Assembly (NCBI GenBank): GCA_020724545.1 | Contig: DYGR01000020.1 | Coordinates: forward strand, 1 to 52,168 | Direction: 5' to 3' | Length of the DNA stretch: 52,168 bases | From: Candidatus Methanoperedens nitratireducens | GTDB lineage: Archaea; Halobacteriota; Methanosarcinia; Methanosarcinales; Methanoperedenaceae | In this document: one piece after another, positions 1 through 8,605 of the stretch | How positions within the stretch are numbered: the first letter of the stretch is position 1 | How the letters are laid out: each line of letters begins with the position of its first letter | Position numbers and translations under genes: made by a program | The notes under the pieces: model-generated | Databases searched by the model: none | Told to the model about the DNA's origin: nothing | Seen by the model: the letters and a program-made list of their open reading frames with translations, nothing else

Positions 1-168
1 AACACCAACACCAACTCCGGATGAGATAGTAACACCAACACCAACTCCGGATGAGGTAGTAACACCAACACCAACTCCGGATGAGATAGTAACACCAACA
101 CCAACTCCAGATGAGATAGTAACACCAACACCAACTCCGGATGAGATAGTAACACCAACACCAACTCC
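1..168 (+). repeat. 30-nt tandem repeat inside surface-protein stalk
   Basis: Five and a half head-to-tail copies start at 1, 31, 61, 91, 121 and 151. They differ only at single positions (gata/ggta, ccgg/ccag). The unit is a multiple of three, so copy-number change alters stalk length without a frameshift. The array continues left of the window edge, so the full number is unknown. There are no spacers, so it is not CRISPR. Confidence 0.95.
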
Positions 169-247
169 AGTTGCTCCTGGATTTGGGTTGATGATCACTC
201 TGGCCGGATTATTGATAGTGTTATTCCTGCTGAAGCGGCGTAATTAA
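2..247 (+). CDS. C-terminal end of a PGF-CTERM surface protein (partial)
   Basis: Only the 3' end of this gene lies in the window; the frame is open from base 2. It encodes a low-complexity Thr-Pro-rich stalk made of ten-residue units ([10 protein letters not shown] or close variants). This is followed by PGF, a hydrophobic segment of about 16 residues, and a KRRN tail. That order (Thr/Pro spacer, PGF, membrane helix, basic end) is the archaeal PGF-CTERM sorting signal, which archaeosortase ArtA processes on S-layer and other cell-surface glycoproteins. The spacer is probably O-glycosylated and sits close to the membrane. The function of the missing extracellular part cannot be told. The S-layer gene at 30.8 kb ends with the same type of signal. 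Confidence 0.8.
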   Translation, partial: TPTPTPDEIVTPTPTPDEVVTPTPTPDEIVTPTPTPDEIVTPTPTPDEIVTPTPTPVAPGFGLMITLAGLLIVLFLLKRRN

Positions 248-285
248 AAACTTAATCGGTGTAATAAAGACTGAAGCTGGAACCC

Positions 286-309
286 CGGCTTTATTCTTTT
301 TTTTTCTAT
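286..309 (+). terminator. Oligo-T terminator after the PGF-CTERM gene
   Basis: About 40 bases after the stop codon lies a T-rich tract with nine consecutive T and no strong stem before it. Archaeal RNA polymerase stops at such U-tracts. It separates the surface-protein gene from the next gene. Confidence 0.5.
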
Positions 310-357
310 TGTACTTATGGATAACGTTTATATTTCTTTGATAATAATAGTTAAACT

Positions 358-1026
358 ATGGCAGAGCTTGGAAAAATAGAGAAACCCAGTGCCTCAAGCT
401 TCAAAGAGAAGCGAAAATTCTATGTAGTGCCGACGCTCCCTTTTGAAGAGGTAGCTTCGCAATTTAAGATTGATGAGGCAAAAATCGAAAGATTCTGGGA
501 TGAGATCAGAGAGAAGATAGAATACTTTGTTTCAACCTACGGAGATATTAGCATTCTGTATCTTGAAGGAATAAACGAGGAGGAGAGCGTAGGCATAGAG
601 TTTTTTGATAGGTTCGGAAAAGATAGCAACCATTACAGATTAATAAAAAGCCTGCTTGATAGGGGTGTAAAGATCAAAGGAATAGAAAAAGATGAATACA
701 TTAAATTATCCAGACTTCTTTTTGAAGAATACTCTAGATCATTTATGCCTGAGGTAAAAGAATTCCATGAGGGATTCTATGGTAAGAACGTTGATTTCGA
801 CAAGTGGAGAGAGTACCTTGTAAAAAGGATTATGGAAACCCAGGACAAAATGAGTGAGCATGCATCGAAAACTATAGAAGAGACGCTCGGAGAGACTGGA
901 AGTGGAGTTCTTATTATAACCGACGGAAGACCGATCGAATTCCCACAGGGTACGGATGTCTTTCAGATAAGACCACCATCTTTTGATGATATTGCAAAGA
1001 CTATACGAAAGGATTATCCACAATAA
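358..1026 (+). CDS. Conserved-looking hypothetical protein, 222 aa
   Basis: I do not recognise this family. The protein is soluble, highly charged, without signal peptide or membrane segment. A beta-strand-like stretch near residues 62-72 (ISILYLEGI) is followed around residue 100 by LLDRGVKIKGIEKDEY, and near the C-terminus by GVLIITDGRPIEFPQG. Alternation of such hydrophobic strands with helices suggests an alpha/beta fold. The first part is faintly reminiscent of TraB/ChaN-type proteins, which pair a strand-Glu segment with a later 'G-I-E' segment, but this is a weak impression. The ATG is preceded by an AT-rich region suitable for a promoter. The gene stands alone, with non-coding DNA on both sides. 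Confidence 0.6.
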   Translation: MAELGKIEKPSASSFKEKRKFYVVPTLPFEEVASQFKIDEAKIERFWDEIREKIEYFVSTYGDISILYLEGINEEESVGIEFFDRFGKDSNHYRLIKSLLDRGVKIKGIEKDEYIKLSRLLFEEYSRSFMPEVKEFHEGFYGKNVDFDKWREYLVKRIMETQDKMSEHASKTIEETLGETGSGVLIITDGRPIEFPQGTDVFQIRPPSFDDIAKTIRKDYPQ

Positions 1027-1255
1027 CAGTATGAAAGCTTGGTAAAAAAATTATTTCCCGGCAAATAAAAGAAGAAAAACATAACCATGCTGCTTTCGTG
1101 CCTGGCTCGTGTGGAGTGGTGTAAAAAAGAAACCAGGTCTCACGGCAGCACGGCACTATCCCTGTGCTATCCTGTGCTATACTATCCTCTCTATCCTTAA
1201 AGGTTTTAGCCTGCACACATACTCAGCAAGTCCTATCCAGAGAATACCAGGAAAT

Positions 1256-1399
1256 GCTGGAGGCTACCTGATAGAATTCCCTACGAACACAACAAAACTG
1301 TCCCAGGTATGCCATATCTGCGGTAATGCGCTTCCGAAAACGTTAAGCCAGAGATGGCATATATGCTGTGGTATAGAGATGCAGAGAGACTTGAATTGA
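1256..1399 (+). pseudogene. Relic of a TnpB-type (IS200/IS605 orfB) zinc-ribbon end
   Basis: The last 47 codons of an open frame read like the C-terminal part of a TnpB-family protein. They contain 'NTTKLSQVC-x2-C', then 'KTLSQRWHIC' and 'RDLN', matching the TnpB pattern TSQ-CxxCG ... LSxRxHxC-CG ... RDxNAA. The RuvC start and almost everything upstream are missing, and the frame stops immediately after RDLN. It is a decayed fragment and not a functional gene. The remaining DNA from 1027 to 1672 shows no other gene. It holds a near-tandem short repeat at about 1157-1180 (cctgtgctatcctgtgctat) and otherwise nothing I can name. Confidence 0.6.
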
Positions 1400-1672
1400 A
1401 TGTCGTTACTTTTGCGCAACCCTCTAGGCACATAAGAACAAAACCGCAACCTTTATCCTGAGATGATAGAATTAAACAATCAGATAGGAGGAGCCAAAAA
1501 AACCTATTTCAGTACAATGGATAGGATTTATGGATAGGATAGGAAATTGTTCAGGCTCCTCAATCAGATAAGTTCTTTTACAATATAAATTGTTTTTCCA
1601 GTATTATACCCAAATTTATCCTAAATTTAGACCCAAAGTAGCATCTCGGTTCTTCTGATTACACGAATATTA

Positions 1673-2035
1673 TCAACCAAAACAGACCTCTTGATATCTG
1701 CAATCCAGACAGAACCGGACCTTCCATTCTTCTATAACCTGCGGTATCTTAGCAGCAATAATTTTCCAGTCAACTACCTCGCCTGGTTTAAATATAAGGA
1801 GTCTCAGGGCTTCTCTATCCTGATCCAGGATCATTTCATCGGTATATTCATCACTTGAGCATCTGTTATTCTTTAGATACGGGCATCTGGCGCACACCTC
1901 ATCAGGCCCTTTAACGATCTCAATGCTCTCTTTCTGGATGACTGAGTAGAGATTTTTAATAAAATCTTCTGAATAGCCCTCTCCTCTGAAAAAATTAAGA
2001 CATATAAGATGATGGCCCCTTAGCTTTGCATTCAT
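1673..2035 (-). CDS. DUF1284 family protein, Cys-rich
   Basis: This 120-residue protein begins MNAKLRGHHLICLNFFRGEGYS, the hallmark of DUF1284 (LRGHHLLCLxxFRGxGYS). It carries cysteines in three groups: C48/C51 as CARCPYLKNNRC, with a further Cys at the end of that segment, and a C-terminal CLDCRYQEVC. Six or more cysteines suggest an iron-sulphur or zinc site. The biochemical role of the family is unknown. It is the last gene of the minus-strand aromatic block, 22 bases after the chorismate mutase gene, so it is probably cotranscribed. Confidence 0.8.
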   Translation of the reverse strand: MNAKLRGHHLICLNFFRGEGYSEDFIKNLYSVIQKESIEIVKGPDEVCARCPYLKNNRCSSDEYTDEMILDQDREALRLLIFKPGEVVDWKIIAAKIPQVIEEWKVRFCLDCRYQEVCFG

Positions 2036-2057
2036 GGATGATTTCTGATGTATCTCA

Positions 2058-2342
2058 TTATGGCAAATTTCCTTCTCCGCTCAGTTCATGCTGCCGCTCT
2101 ATGTTCATGTTGATAAGTATCTCAAAAATCTTCTTCACCTGTTCACCATCAAGCCTGCGCTCTGTTGCCGCATTCGTCACCCTGTCCAGCACCACTTTGT
2201 TCTGCTCAACATCATTAATCGTCTTTCCCTCGGCTCTCTTTGCATCAAGCACTTCCTTTGCCAGATTCGTCCTTTTTTCGATAAGATAGAGCAGTTCCTC
2301 ATCAATCTTATGGATTTTTTCTCTTACCTCTTTTAACTGCAT
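2058..2342 (-). CDS. aroQ: Chorismate mutase, AroQ type
   Basis: A 94-residue all-helical AroQ-type chorismate mutase that converts chorismate to prephenate for Phe and Tyr synthesis. Visible family features are 'VREKIHKIDEELLYLIEKRTNLAKEV' at residues 5-30, with Arg and Lys residues of the long first helix, a central linker with KRAEGKTINDVEQNKVV, and a last helix ending in ERQHELSGEG. There is no fused prephenate dehydratase or dehydrogenase. Its start overlaps the end of the shikimate kinase gene by ten bases, so translation of the two is probably coupled. Together with aroK and aroC it forms a chorismate-centred operon. Confidence 0.88.
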   Translation of the reverse strand: MQLKEVREKIHKIDEELLYLIEKRTNLAKEVLDAKRAEGKTINDVEQNKVVLDRVTNAATERRLDGEQVKKIFEILINMNIERQHELSGEGNLP

Positions 2343-3199
2343 GTTTTTACACCATTATTCACACCTGTATTATTTACCTCGGTCCTTATCACCTTTCCGT
2401 CCATCCCGCGCCACACAGGCTCAAGCCGATCGAGCAGGTCAGGACTCCCAAGCGCGGTATACGCAGGCCCTGTACCGGATAGGCCTGTACCCTCAATACC
2501 CAACTCAAGTGCGGCCATCATGGGCTCTGTACTGAAGCCAAGTGCTGCGCAATATAAGAAACCATTCAATGTCATGGCTCTCTCATAATTTCCAGAGATG
2601 GCTTCTCTATAAGCAAGCTCAACCCAGGGTGCTATAAATCTTGAGCGCGCCACGCTGGCAGGTGAAGGCTTTTCTTGGCCTGGCACCAGGATAAGCACCT
2701 CAAAGTCGCGCTCCACTCTTTTGATAAGTTCCTTTTTCCTGTTATCAGTGATCACAAATCCGCCAAGCATAGAGGCACATGCATCATCGAAAGCACCGGT
2801 AATTGTAACTTTTGAATCAAGCGCAGCCTGAACCCCGATTTTTACAGCCTCAATCGGTTCAAGCTTTTCACCGAGCGCATCAAGGGTTGCAAGCACTGCT
2901 GCGTTTGCGGCTGCGCTTGAGCTTTTAAGTCCGCTTGATATCGGTATCTCGCTTTTTGTTGTGACCTTTGCGCCGAATTCTGCGCCGAACCGCAGAAGAA
3001 TAAGTTCAACACAGCGCTCGATAAGGGAGGTATCCCCGCCCCCGTCTATATACCCCTGGATCTTTTTAGAATCTGTCAATATAACCTCGGCCTCTGTTCT
3101 CAGATCAATGCCAAAAGCTGCCCCTTTCCATGTAGCTATCGCATTTATTATTGTTCCTGCCCCGTAGGCACAGGCATATCCTGATCCTGATTGCTTCAT
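2333..3199 (-). CDS. aroK: Archaeal shikimate kinase (GHMP family)
   Basis: A 288-residue GHMP-superfamily kinase that phosphorylates shikimate with ATP. This is the archaeal enzyme, unrelated to bacterial AroK. The ATP-binding GHMP motif is visible as 'IPISSGLKSSSAAANAAVLATLDALG' around residues 85-110, and the C-terminal 'GLSGTGPAYTALG' is the third GHMP motif near residue 235. 'GAGTIINAIATWKGAAFGIDLRTEAEV' at the N-terminus is typical of archaeal shikimate kinases. The ATG overlaps the stop of the upstream gene (ATGA), and the end overlaps aroQ. Position between sepS/aroC and aroQ supports a role in the same aromatic pathway. Confidence 0.92.
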   Translation of the reverse strand: MKQSGSGYACAYGAGTIINAIATWKGAAFGIDLRTEAEVILTDSKKIQGYIDGGGDTSLIERCVELILLRFGAEFGAKVTTKSEIPISSGLKSSSAAANAAVLATLDALGEKLEPIEAVKIGVQAALDSKVTITGAFDDACASMLGGFVITDNRKKELIKRVERDFEVLILVPGQEKPSPASVARSRFIAPWVELAYREAISGNYERAMTLNGFLYCAALGFSTEPMMAALELGIEGTGLSGTGPAYTALGSPDLLDRLEPVWRGMDGKVIRTEVNNTGVNNGVKTCS

Positions 3200-3741
3200 C
3201 TATTTGCCTGCTTGATCTTATCCCGCAATATCCTCAGTTCTTTTAATACAAGTTCTTTGGTAAACTCAACCGGATTCTCCTGTCGATCGTACTTACTTAA
3301 AACCCAGTCAATATAATCAAGTTCTTCGAGTGAAGATTCAAACTCAGGTACGTAATTGATAAGTTCATTAAGCGGTATCACCGCAGCGCTCCCTTTCTCC
3401 ACTCTCTGCTCAAGGCCGTTGACCACAATGATAAAATTATACTTCTGAAAACTAAATGCTCTGGCAATGTTTCTTGAATACCCTTTTATTTGCTGCGCTC
3501 GCTTGGCCTCCATGTTTTTGTACATAGACGGGGAATCCTTATATTCAATAAATAATATCGCCTCACTATTCCAGAGAACAGCATCAAACTCCACTTTATT
3601 TGCCATGTTCTTATACGCCAGGACATTAAATAGCACACCACTGCACCATAGAAGATTTAAATTACAGCGCAGTGCCTGCTCGGATTTCTGAACATCCGGA
3701 CGCAATCTAAGAGTGTAAGGCTCAGCTTTCAGTTCCATCAT
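3196..3741 (-). CDS. PD-(D/E)XK nuclease-fold protein, function unknown
   Basis: A 181-residue soluble protein with no close family that I recognise. Residues 45-75 read 'NKVEFDAVLWNSEAILFIEYKDS': a Glu-Phe-Asp on one strand followed after 12-15 residues by I-E-Y-K. This is the E-x-D ... (D/E)-x-K catalytic pattern of PD-(D/E)XK nucleases. A following helix rich in Lys/Gln (MEAKRAQQIKGYSRNIARAF) and strand 'YNFIIVVNG' also fit that fold, as in NERD-like or restriction-type domains. It sits inside the aromatic operon: 21 bases after sepS and overlapping aroK by four. Nuclease activity is inference from the motif. Confidence 0.7.
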   Translation of the reverse strand: MMELKAEPYTLRLRPDVQKSEQALRCNLNLLWCSGVLFNVLAYKNMANKVEFDAVLWNSEAILFIEYKDSPSMYKNMEAKRAQQIKGYSRNIARAFSFQKYNFIIVVNGLEQRVEKGSAAVIPLNELINYVPEFESSLEELDYIDWVLSKYDRQENPVEFTKELVLKELRILRDKIKQANR

Positions 3742-3762
3742 CGATACTTTATCCGTAATTAT

Positions 3763-5376
3763 TTAAATAATCTCCATTCTCACAGTTGTAAAGACTGGTC
3801 CCCGGGTATCTATCTTTTTCTTGTTCCCGGTTATATAAAGCTGCGCAATAGGGTCAAGCCTGATATTTATCTCAGAGGGGACCTTAATTATCCTCACCCG
3901 GATCTCACAGTCGCTGCCCTTTTGTGCTGCATCTTCTATCTCTCTGGCGCAGCGTGCAGCGAATGCGTCTATATATCTAATGCCTGTGCTCACACCATTC
4001 CTGAATGCATCGTCCCATCTGGGAATCCTGGGTAATCCAAGAACATCGCTTTTGTATGAGATAATCTCGTTCATCGCAGCAGGACCGCAAAGCTTTGTAT
4101 TCTCTTCTGGCTCCACGACCTTTATCCTTATATTTTTATTAAATAACCGCCCCTCCCATGCAGTGAACCCGCACGGGCTCGGGGTATCTCCATATTGTTC
4201 GCAGGCCATTGCAATGGCGCTCTGTATCTCCCGCCCTGTCTCTGTTGCAGGAGTATCATCAACATATACCATTGCTGCGATATCGCTATCAGACATGACC
4301 CAGTTAATCCTGTACTGGAACTGCGGATACGTCAGCGCGCGTATATCTGTTGAATCATGCAGTATCATGGCAAGGCGCTCAACACCCATCCCGAGATTCA
4401 TCACAGGGTAAGGTATATTGTATTGTGAAAGCGCAGATGGAGAGTATATCCCAAACGTCGCCACCTCTACCCAGCCGTCCCTGTATTTAGTCCTTGAACC
4501 CACAAGTCTTGGGTGATAGGCAAAGACCTCGATCTGAGTATCTGGAACATAGTACTTGCTCCTCTTATCATCAGGCCTGAAATTGAAATTAGAAAAACCG
4601 AACTGAGAGAGTAATCCTGCCGCTACGGCTTTTCCGTCCTCGATGCTAACATCCTCATCCATTATGACGCAGGATGCGGAATAATAAGCCATAAGACGCG
4701 TGGCATCCTCGGCCTGTTCGCGGCGGAAGCACCTGTCTACAGAGAAGAGCCTGATGGGTGTTGTGCGGTAATCACACATTGCTCCAAGGCTTATGAACCA
4801 CCCTGAGGTCATATGGCTTCTAAGCGTGTTCTGAGAGCACACAGGGACAAGGGACTTGAATTCAGGAAATACGCGATCGATCATCACAGCTACCCTTGAA
4901 TCTGATACTTCTAACCTGGCTGCCATCTCAGGAACCAGATCATCCCCTTCGATCTCTCCTTTCTTGTATGAGTGAAGTATCTGTCTTACCCTCTCAATCC
5001 TTTCATCATCTAAATCCCCAAGAATGCTTTTTATCTTTCCTATCCTCTCATCTGAGATCCCAACATTGGGCCTTGGAAGACCGCCTGTATAGAAGCAGCG
5101 GTCAAGAACAGCAAGCGCTTCATATCCGAATTGCTTATGTATATCCCTGTCCTCTACAATAATCGGGTTCATGGCCTCTTCAAAGCCCAGCCTCATGTAT
5201 GCTTCGCGCAGGCGCTGGATAGTATCAAAGACAGGATGAGGTTTACCGTATCTTAATGCGTATCTCGGGTATTTTTCATTGACTCCGGGGCTGGATATGT
5301 ATTTTCTTCCTTCATTCCATGCAGTGTCAAAATCCGCTCTTGTTGCTTCTTTAATTTCATCAGGATTGAATTTCAT
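3763..5376 (-). CDS. sepS: O-phosphoseryl-tRNA(Cys) synthetase (SepRS)
   Basis: A 537-residue class II synthetase that charges tRNA(Cys) with O-phosphoserine, which SepCysS then converts to Cys-tRNA. It is found almost only in methanogens and relatives. Diagnostic segments are the N-terminal '[23 protein letters not shown]', the motif 2 region '[27 protein letters not shown]', and the motif 3 region '[29 protein letters not shown]'. Length is normal. The start overlaps the chorismate synthase stop by four bases (ATGA), which places tRNA charging inside an aromatic operon. SepCysS is not in this window. Confidence 0.96.
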   Translation of the reverse strand: MKFNPDEIKEATRADFDTAWNEGRKYISSPGVNEKYPRYALRYGKPHPVFDTIQRLREAYMRLGFEEAMNPIIVEDRDIHKQFGYEALAVLDRCFYTGGLPRPNVGISDERIGKIKSILGDLDDERIERVRQILHSYKKGEIEGDDLVPEMAARLEVSDSRVAVMIDRVFPEFKSLVPVCSQNTLRSHMTSGWFISLGAMCDYRTTPIRLFSVDRCFRREQAEDATRLMAYYSASCVIMDEDVSIEDGKAVAAGLLSQFGFSNFNFRPDDKRSKYYVPDTQIEVFAYHPRLVGSRTKYRDGWVEVATFGIYSPSALSQYNIPYPVMNLGMGVERLAMILHDSTDIRALTYPQFQYRINWVMSDSDIAAMVYVDDTPATETGREIQSAIAMACEQYGDTPSPCGFTAWEGRLFNKNIRIKVVEPEENTKLCGPAAMNEIISYKSDVLGLPRIPRWDDAFRNGVSTGIRYIDAFAARCAREIEDAAQKGSDCEIRVRIIKVPSEINIRLDPIAQLYITGNKKKIDTRGPVFTTVRMEII

Positions 5377-6491
5377 GAATAGCTGTCTCCTAGAATTGAA
5401 GTATTAATAAACCCACCCCTCATCATCTGATCAACTAATACAAGCGCAACCATGGCCTCTGCCACAGGAACAATGCGTGGCGGGATCGTGGGATCATGAC
5501 GCCCCTTTATTTTTATTGTTTTCTCACTCATATTGCTCATATCAACAGTGCACTGCTCCTTTGAGATCGAAGGCGTGGGTTTCACTGCTATCCTGCACAC
5601 GATAATCTCACCATTGCTGATACCTCCAAGAATCCCGCCAGCATTGTTGGTAAGCATGCTTATCTTTCTACCATACGTGGATTCCTTAAGAGTAATCGGG
5701 TCATTCATCTGGCTACCTCTCATGAGTGCGGATCTAAATCCTGCCCCGATCTCAACGCCTTTTACTGCGCCAATGCTCATTAATCCCTTTGCAAATTCTG
5801 CGCTGAGCTTATCGAATACAGGCTCACCCACGCCAGCGGGAACTCCAGGAGCAAGTATCTCAACTATCCCGCCCACGCTATCACCTTCACTTTTCGCCAT
5901 GTGAACCACAGCCTGCATCTCTCCTGCCGCCTCAGGATCTGCGCACCTGATCGGGTTTTTCTCTGTATTCTCACGGATCTCTTCAATGCTCACAGGTCTT
6001 GCGCGAATACCTCCAAGCTCAACCACATGGCCAAGTACCTCAACACCAAAGCGAGCGAGGATCTTCTTTGCAACCGCGCCGGCGGCGACACGGCCTATCG
6101 TCTCCCTGGCGGATGACCTGCCCCCTCCACGGAAGTCGCGGAAGCCATATTTTATCTCGTAGGTCAGATCCGCATGTCCCGGGCGCGGGGTACCCTGAAG
6201 CTCTTCGTATTTACTTGAGTCAACATCCTTATTTTTGATCATTATCGATATTGGTGCACCTGTGGTCTTTCCTGAGAATACCCCTGATAGAATCTCTGCT
6301 TTATCCTCCTCTTTCCTTGGTGTGGTTATATTACTCTGGCCTGGACGGCGGCGGTCTAGTTCTTTCTGGATATCGGCTTCATCAAGTGGAAGACCTGCAG
6401 GGCAGCCGTCTATCACTACACCCACTCCATAGCCATGGCTCTCACCCCATGTTGTTATCCGAAAGAGCGTGCCGAAGGTATTTCCAGACAT
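5373..6491 (-). CDS. aroC: Chorismate synthase
   Basis: A 372-residue FMN-dependent chorismate synthase, the last step of the shikimate pathway (EPSP to chorismate). The N-terminal '[30 protein letters not shown]' is the first family signature. '[30 protein letters not shown]' at about 120-148 is the second. '[18 protein letters not shown]' near the end is the third. It is the first gene of the minus-strand operon aroC-sepS-nuclease-like-aroK-aroQ-DUF1284. The promoter lies in the 109-base divergent space shared with mqnE. Full length with no anomalies. Confidence 0.97.
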   Translation of the reverse strand: MSGNTFGTLFRITTWGESHGYGVGVVIDGCPAGLPLDEADIQKELDRRRPGQSNITTPRKEEDKAEILSGVFSGKTTGAPISIMIKNKDVDSSKYEELQGTPRPGHADLTYEIKYGFRDFRGGGRSSARETIGRVAAGAVAKKILARFGVEVLGHVVELGGIRARPVSIEEIRENTEKNPIRCADPEAAGEMQAVVHMAKSEGDSVGGIVEILAPGVPAGVGEPVFDKLSAEFAKGLMSIGAVKGVEIGAGFRSALMRGSQMNDPITLKESTYGRKISMLTNNAGGILGGISNGEIIVCRIAVKPTPSISKEQCTVDMSNMSEKTIKIKGRHDPTIPPRIVPVAEAMVALVLVDQMMRGGFINTSILGDSYS

Positions 6492-6600
6492 GGGGTGCTA
6501 TTTAGTTCGACTGTTTATATAAGCACTTTGAATATGAATATAGTGTTTTGCTGAAGGTAAACGATGCCCTTATCTATTATCTGCTTATAAAGACAGGTAG

Positions 6601-7695
6601 ATGAACGAGCTATCATCAATAATAGAAAAAATACAGTCTTCAGAGGATCTGGATTTCGAGGACGGCATGCTGCTGATGGAATCCCAGAACCTTTCCCTCA
6701 TCGGTGCGCTTGCGGATTATGCGCGCAAAAAGACCGTGGGAGACAGGGTCATGTTCGTATCTAATTGCCATATCAATTACACAAACATCTGCGCCTCAAA
6801 ATGCAGGTTCTGCGCGTACTTCCGGGACAGGGAGCAAAAAGGCGCTTTTACCCTTACTATTGATGAGATAATGGAGAAAGCAGAAAAAGCATGGAAAATT
6901 GGCGCAACTGAACTGCATATCGTTGGTTCTCTTAACCCTGAGCTTCCTTTTGAATACTACGAGGATGTGCTCATCAGACTTAATGAGAAATACCCTGCTA
7001 TGTCGCTTAAGGCATACACTGCTGTAGAGATTGCATATCTTGCAGGGAATTCGGGAATGAGTATAAAAGAGGTGCTCTTGCGCCTGAAAAGAGCAGGTCT
7101 CACAAGCCTTCCAGGAGGCGGAGGCGAGATATTCAATGAGGAAACAAGGAAAAAGATCTGTCCTGACAAAATAAGCGGTGAAGAGTGGCTTGAGGTGATG
7201 GAAACAGCACATCGCCTTGGAATAAAGAGCAATGCCACGATGCTCTACGGCCACATCGAGACGCACTCAGATATTGTAGACCATATTCTCAGGCTAAGGG
7301 AGCTACAAAAAAGAACAGGCGGATTCCAGGCATTTATCCCCCTGAGATTCCATCCTGATAATACAGATCTGCAAAAAACCGCCAGGATACGATCTGGCCC
7401 CACAGGTTCTGATGACCTTAAAATAACTGCCATCTCGCGCCTTTTGTTAAACGGCTATATCAATAACATCAAGACCTACTGGGTCATGGTGGGCGAGAAG
7501 ATCGCACAGATCGCGCTTCACTGTGGCGCAAACGATATTGACGGCACCGTGATGGAAGAGCGCATCACGCATGCTGCAGGCGGCGCTACGCCTGAGTATA
7601 TGCCAAAAGACAGGCTGATTCATTTAATAAAAAGTGCTGGCAGGATTCCAGTTGAGCGAACCACGAACTATGAAGTGATAAAAGAATATAATTAA
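6601..7695 (+). CDS. mqnE: Aminofutalosine synthase-like radical SAM enzyme
   Basis: A 364-residue radical SAM protein of the MqnE/MqnC/CofH family. The cluster-binding cysteines are C64, C68 and C71 (CASKCRFC). Family-specific stretches match aminofutalosine synthase better than CofH or MqnC: 'LKAYTAVEIAYLA', 'SLPGGGGEIF', 'KSNATMLYGHIET', 'GGFQAFIPLRFHPDNT' and 'GANDIDGTVMEERITH'. MqnE joins 3-[(1-carboxyvinyl)oxy]benzoate (made by MqnA from chorismate) to SAM in the futalosine route to menaquinone. Its divergent neighbour is chorismate synthase, which supplies the upstream precursor. MqnA, B, C and D are not in the window. A CofH-like role in F420 synthesis is the main alternative, but the motifs argue against it. 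Confidence 0.85.
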   Translation: MNELSSIIEKIQSSEDLDFEDGMLLMESQNLSLIGALADYARKKTVGDRVMFVSNCHINYTNICASKCRFCAYFRDREQKGAFTLTIDEIMEKAEKAWKIGATELHIVGSLNPELPFEYYEDVLIRLNEKYPAMSLKAYTAVEIAYLAGNSGMSIKEVLLRLKRAGLTSLPGGGGEIFNEETRKKICPDKISGEEWLEVMETAHRLGIKSNATMLYGHIETHSDIVDHILRLRELQKRTGGFQAFIPLRFHPDNTDLQKTARIRSGPTGSDDLKITAISRLLLNGYINNIKTYWVMVGEKIAQIALHCGANDIDGTVMEERITHAAGGATPEYMPKDRLIHLIKSAGRIPVERTTNYEVIKEYN

Positions 7696-7696
7696 G

Positions 7697-8395
7697 CTAA
7701 GTGATCTTTTCTTTTAATCGCTCAACAAGTTCCTTCTTTATGATAGAATTACGGTTCCCGCCGCATACGCATCCTCTGACTCCGATGATATCAGGCGATA
7801 TGCGTCTTAAGGATGGGATATCATCAAACTTTATAGTACCTGCAATGGCTGTTTGAAGTCCATAGTCTTTTGCACCTGATACGAACTCAACTAGTTCCTG
7901 CTCTGCAAGGAACTCAAATGTGGAGCGGCCGTCCTTTATACCCGTATCCATCATTACAGCATCGACACCTGCCCTGGCACCGATCGAGGGAAGTTCAAAC
8001 GGCGAGATAGAATTGATCCGCAGGTAATCCGAATAGCCTGAGGCAACTACTTTTTTATTTTTATCAAAATCTTTTACAGAGCGGACAATGCCGGTCAGCA
8101 TATCCAGTGCCTGTTCTCTGGTCTGGATATCGTATAATCCCACCTTGATGTACTCAGCCCCGGCGACAGCAGCACCCAGTGCAGCAAGCGAGGCAGTTCC
8201 CGGTTTATAATTAAAATCTCCTATTGTAGCGCTGACAGGTACGGAACCTGCCACTTTCTTAACAGCGCTTATCATCCAGGGAAAATTAGCACCAAGTGAG
8301 CCTTCTTTTGGGTTCTTAACATCTATGATATCCGCTCCGCCAAGTTTGCAGGTATTTGCCTCTTCTACGTTGATAGGGCTTACGAGTAACTTCAT
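7697..8395 (-). CDS. mfnB: (5-formylfuran-3-yl)methyl phosphate synthase (methanofuran)
   Basis: A 232-residue TIM-barrel protein (former DUF556). MfnB condenses two glyceraldehyde-3-phosphate molecules into the furan precursor of methanofuran, the one-carbon carrier of methanogens. Lys27 in 'DVKNPKEGSLGANFPW' and Lys84 in 'YIKVGLYD' correspond to the two catalytic lysines described for the Methanocaldococcus enzyme. The C-terminal 'GVRGCVCGGNRNSIIKKELVERL' is also typical. It ends one base after mqnE in convergent orientation. The gene strongly indicates C1 metabolism by way of methanofuran. Confidence 0.93.
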   Translation of the reverse strand: MKLLVSPINVEEANTCKLGGADIIDVKNPKEGSLGANFPWMISAVKKVAGSVPVSATIGDFNYKPGTASLAALGAAVAGAEYIKVGLYDIQTREQALDMLTGIVRSVKDFDKNKKVVASGYSDYLRINSISPFELPSIGARAGVDAVMMDTGIKDGRSTFEFLAEQELVEFVSGAKDYGLQTAIAGTIKFDDIPSLRRISPDIIGVRGCVCGGNRNSIIKKELVERLKEKIT

Positions 8396-8605
8396 AACTA
8401 TTAAACCAGATAGCGTCTCTTGTACATTTATGTTTCGAATTTGTTATAACTGACTATAGGGTATAAAGAGGATAAAATCTTTTCCCAAAGTCAGCACCTC
8501 CGTATGTTTTACAAGTTCACACGAAAAGCTAATATTTATTAAGGCAGGGGTCATAAAGTAAAACTCAAAAAAGAAAAGGATAATCCATAGAAAAACAAAT
8601 ACTAT

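Noticed and set aside
1-168. Possible CRISPR array because of 30-nt units
   Set aside because: The units are contiguous without spacers and keep a protein reading frame; they encode a Thr/Pro stalk.
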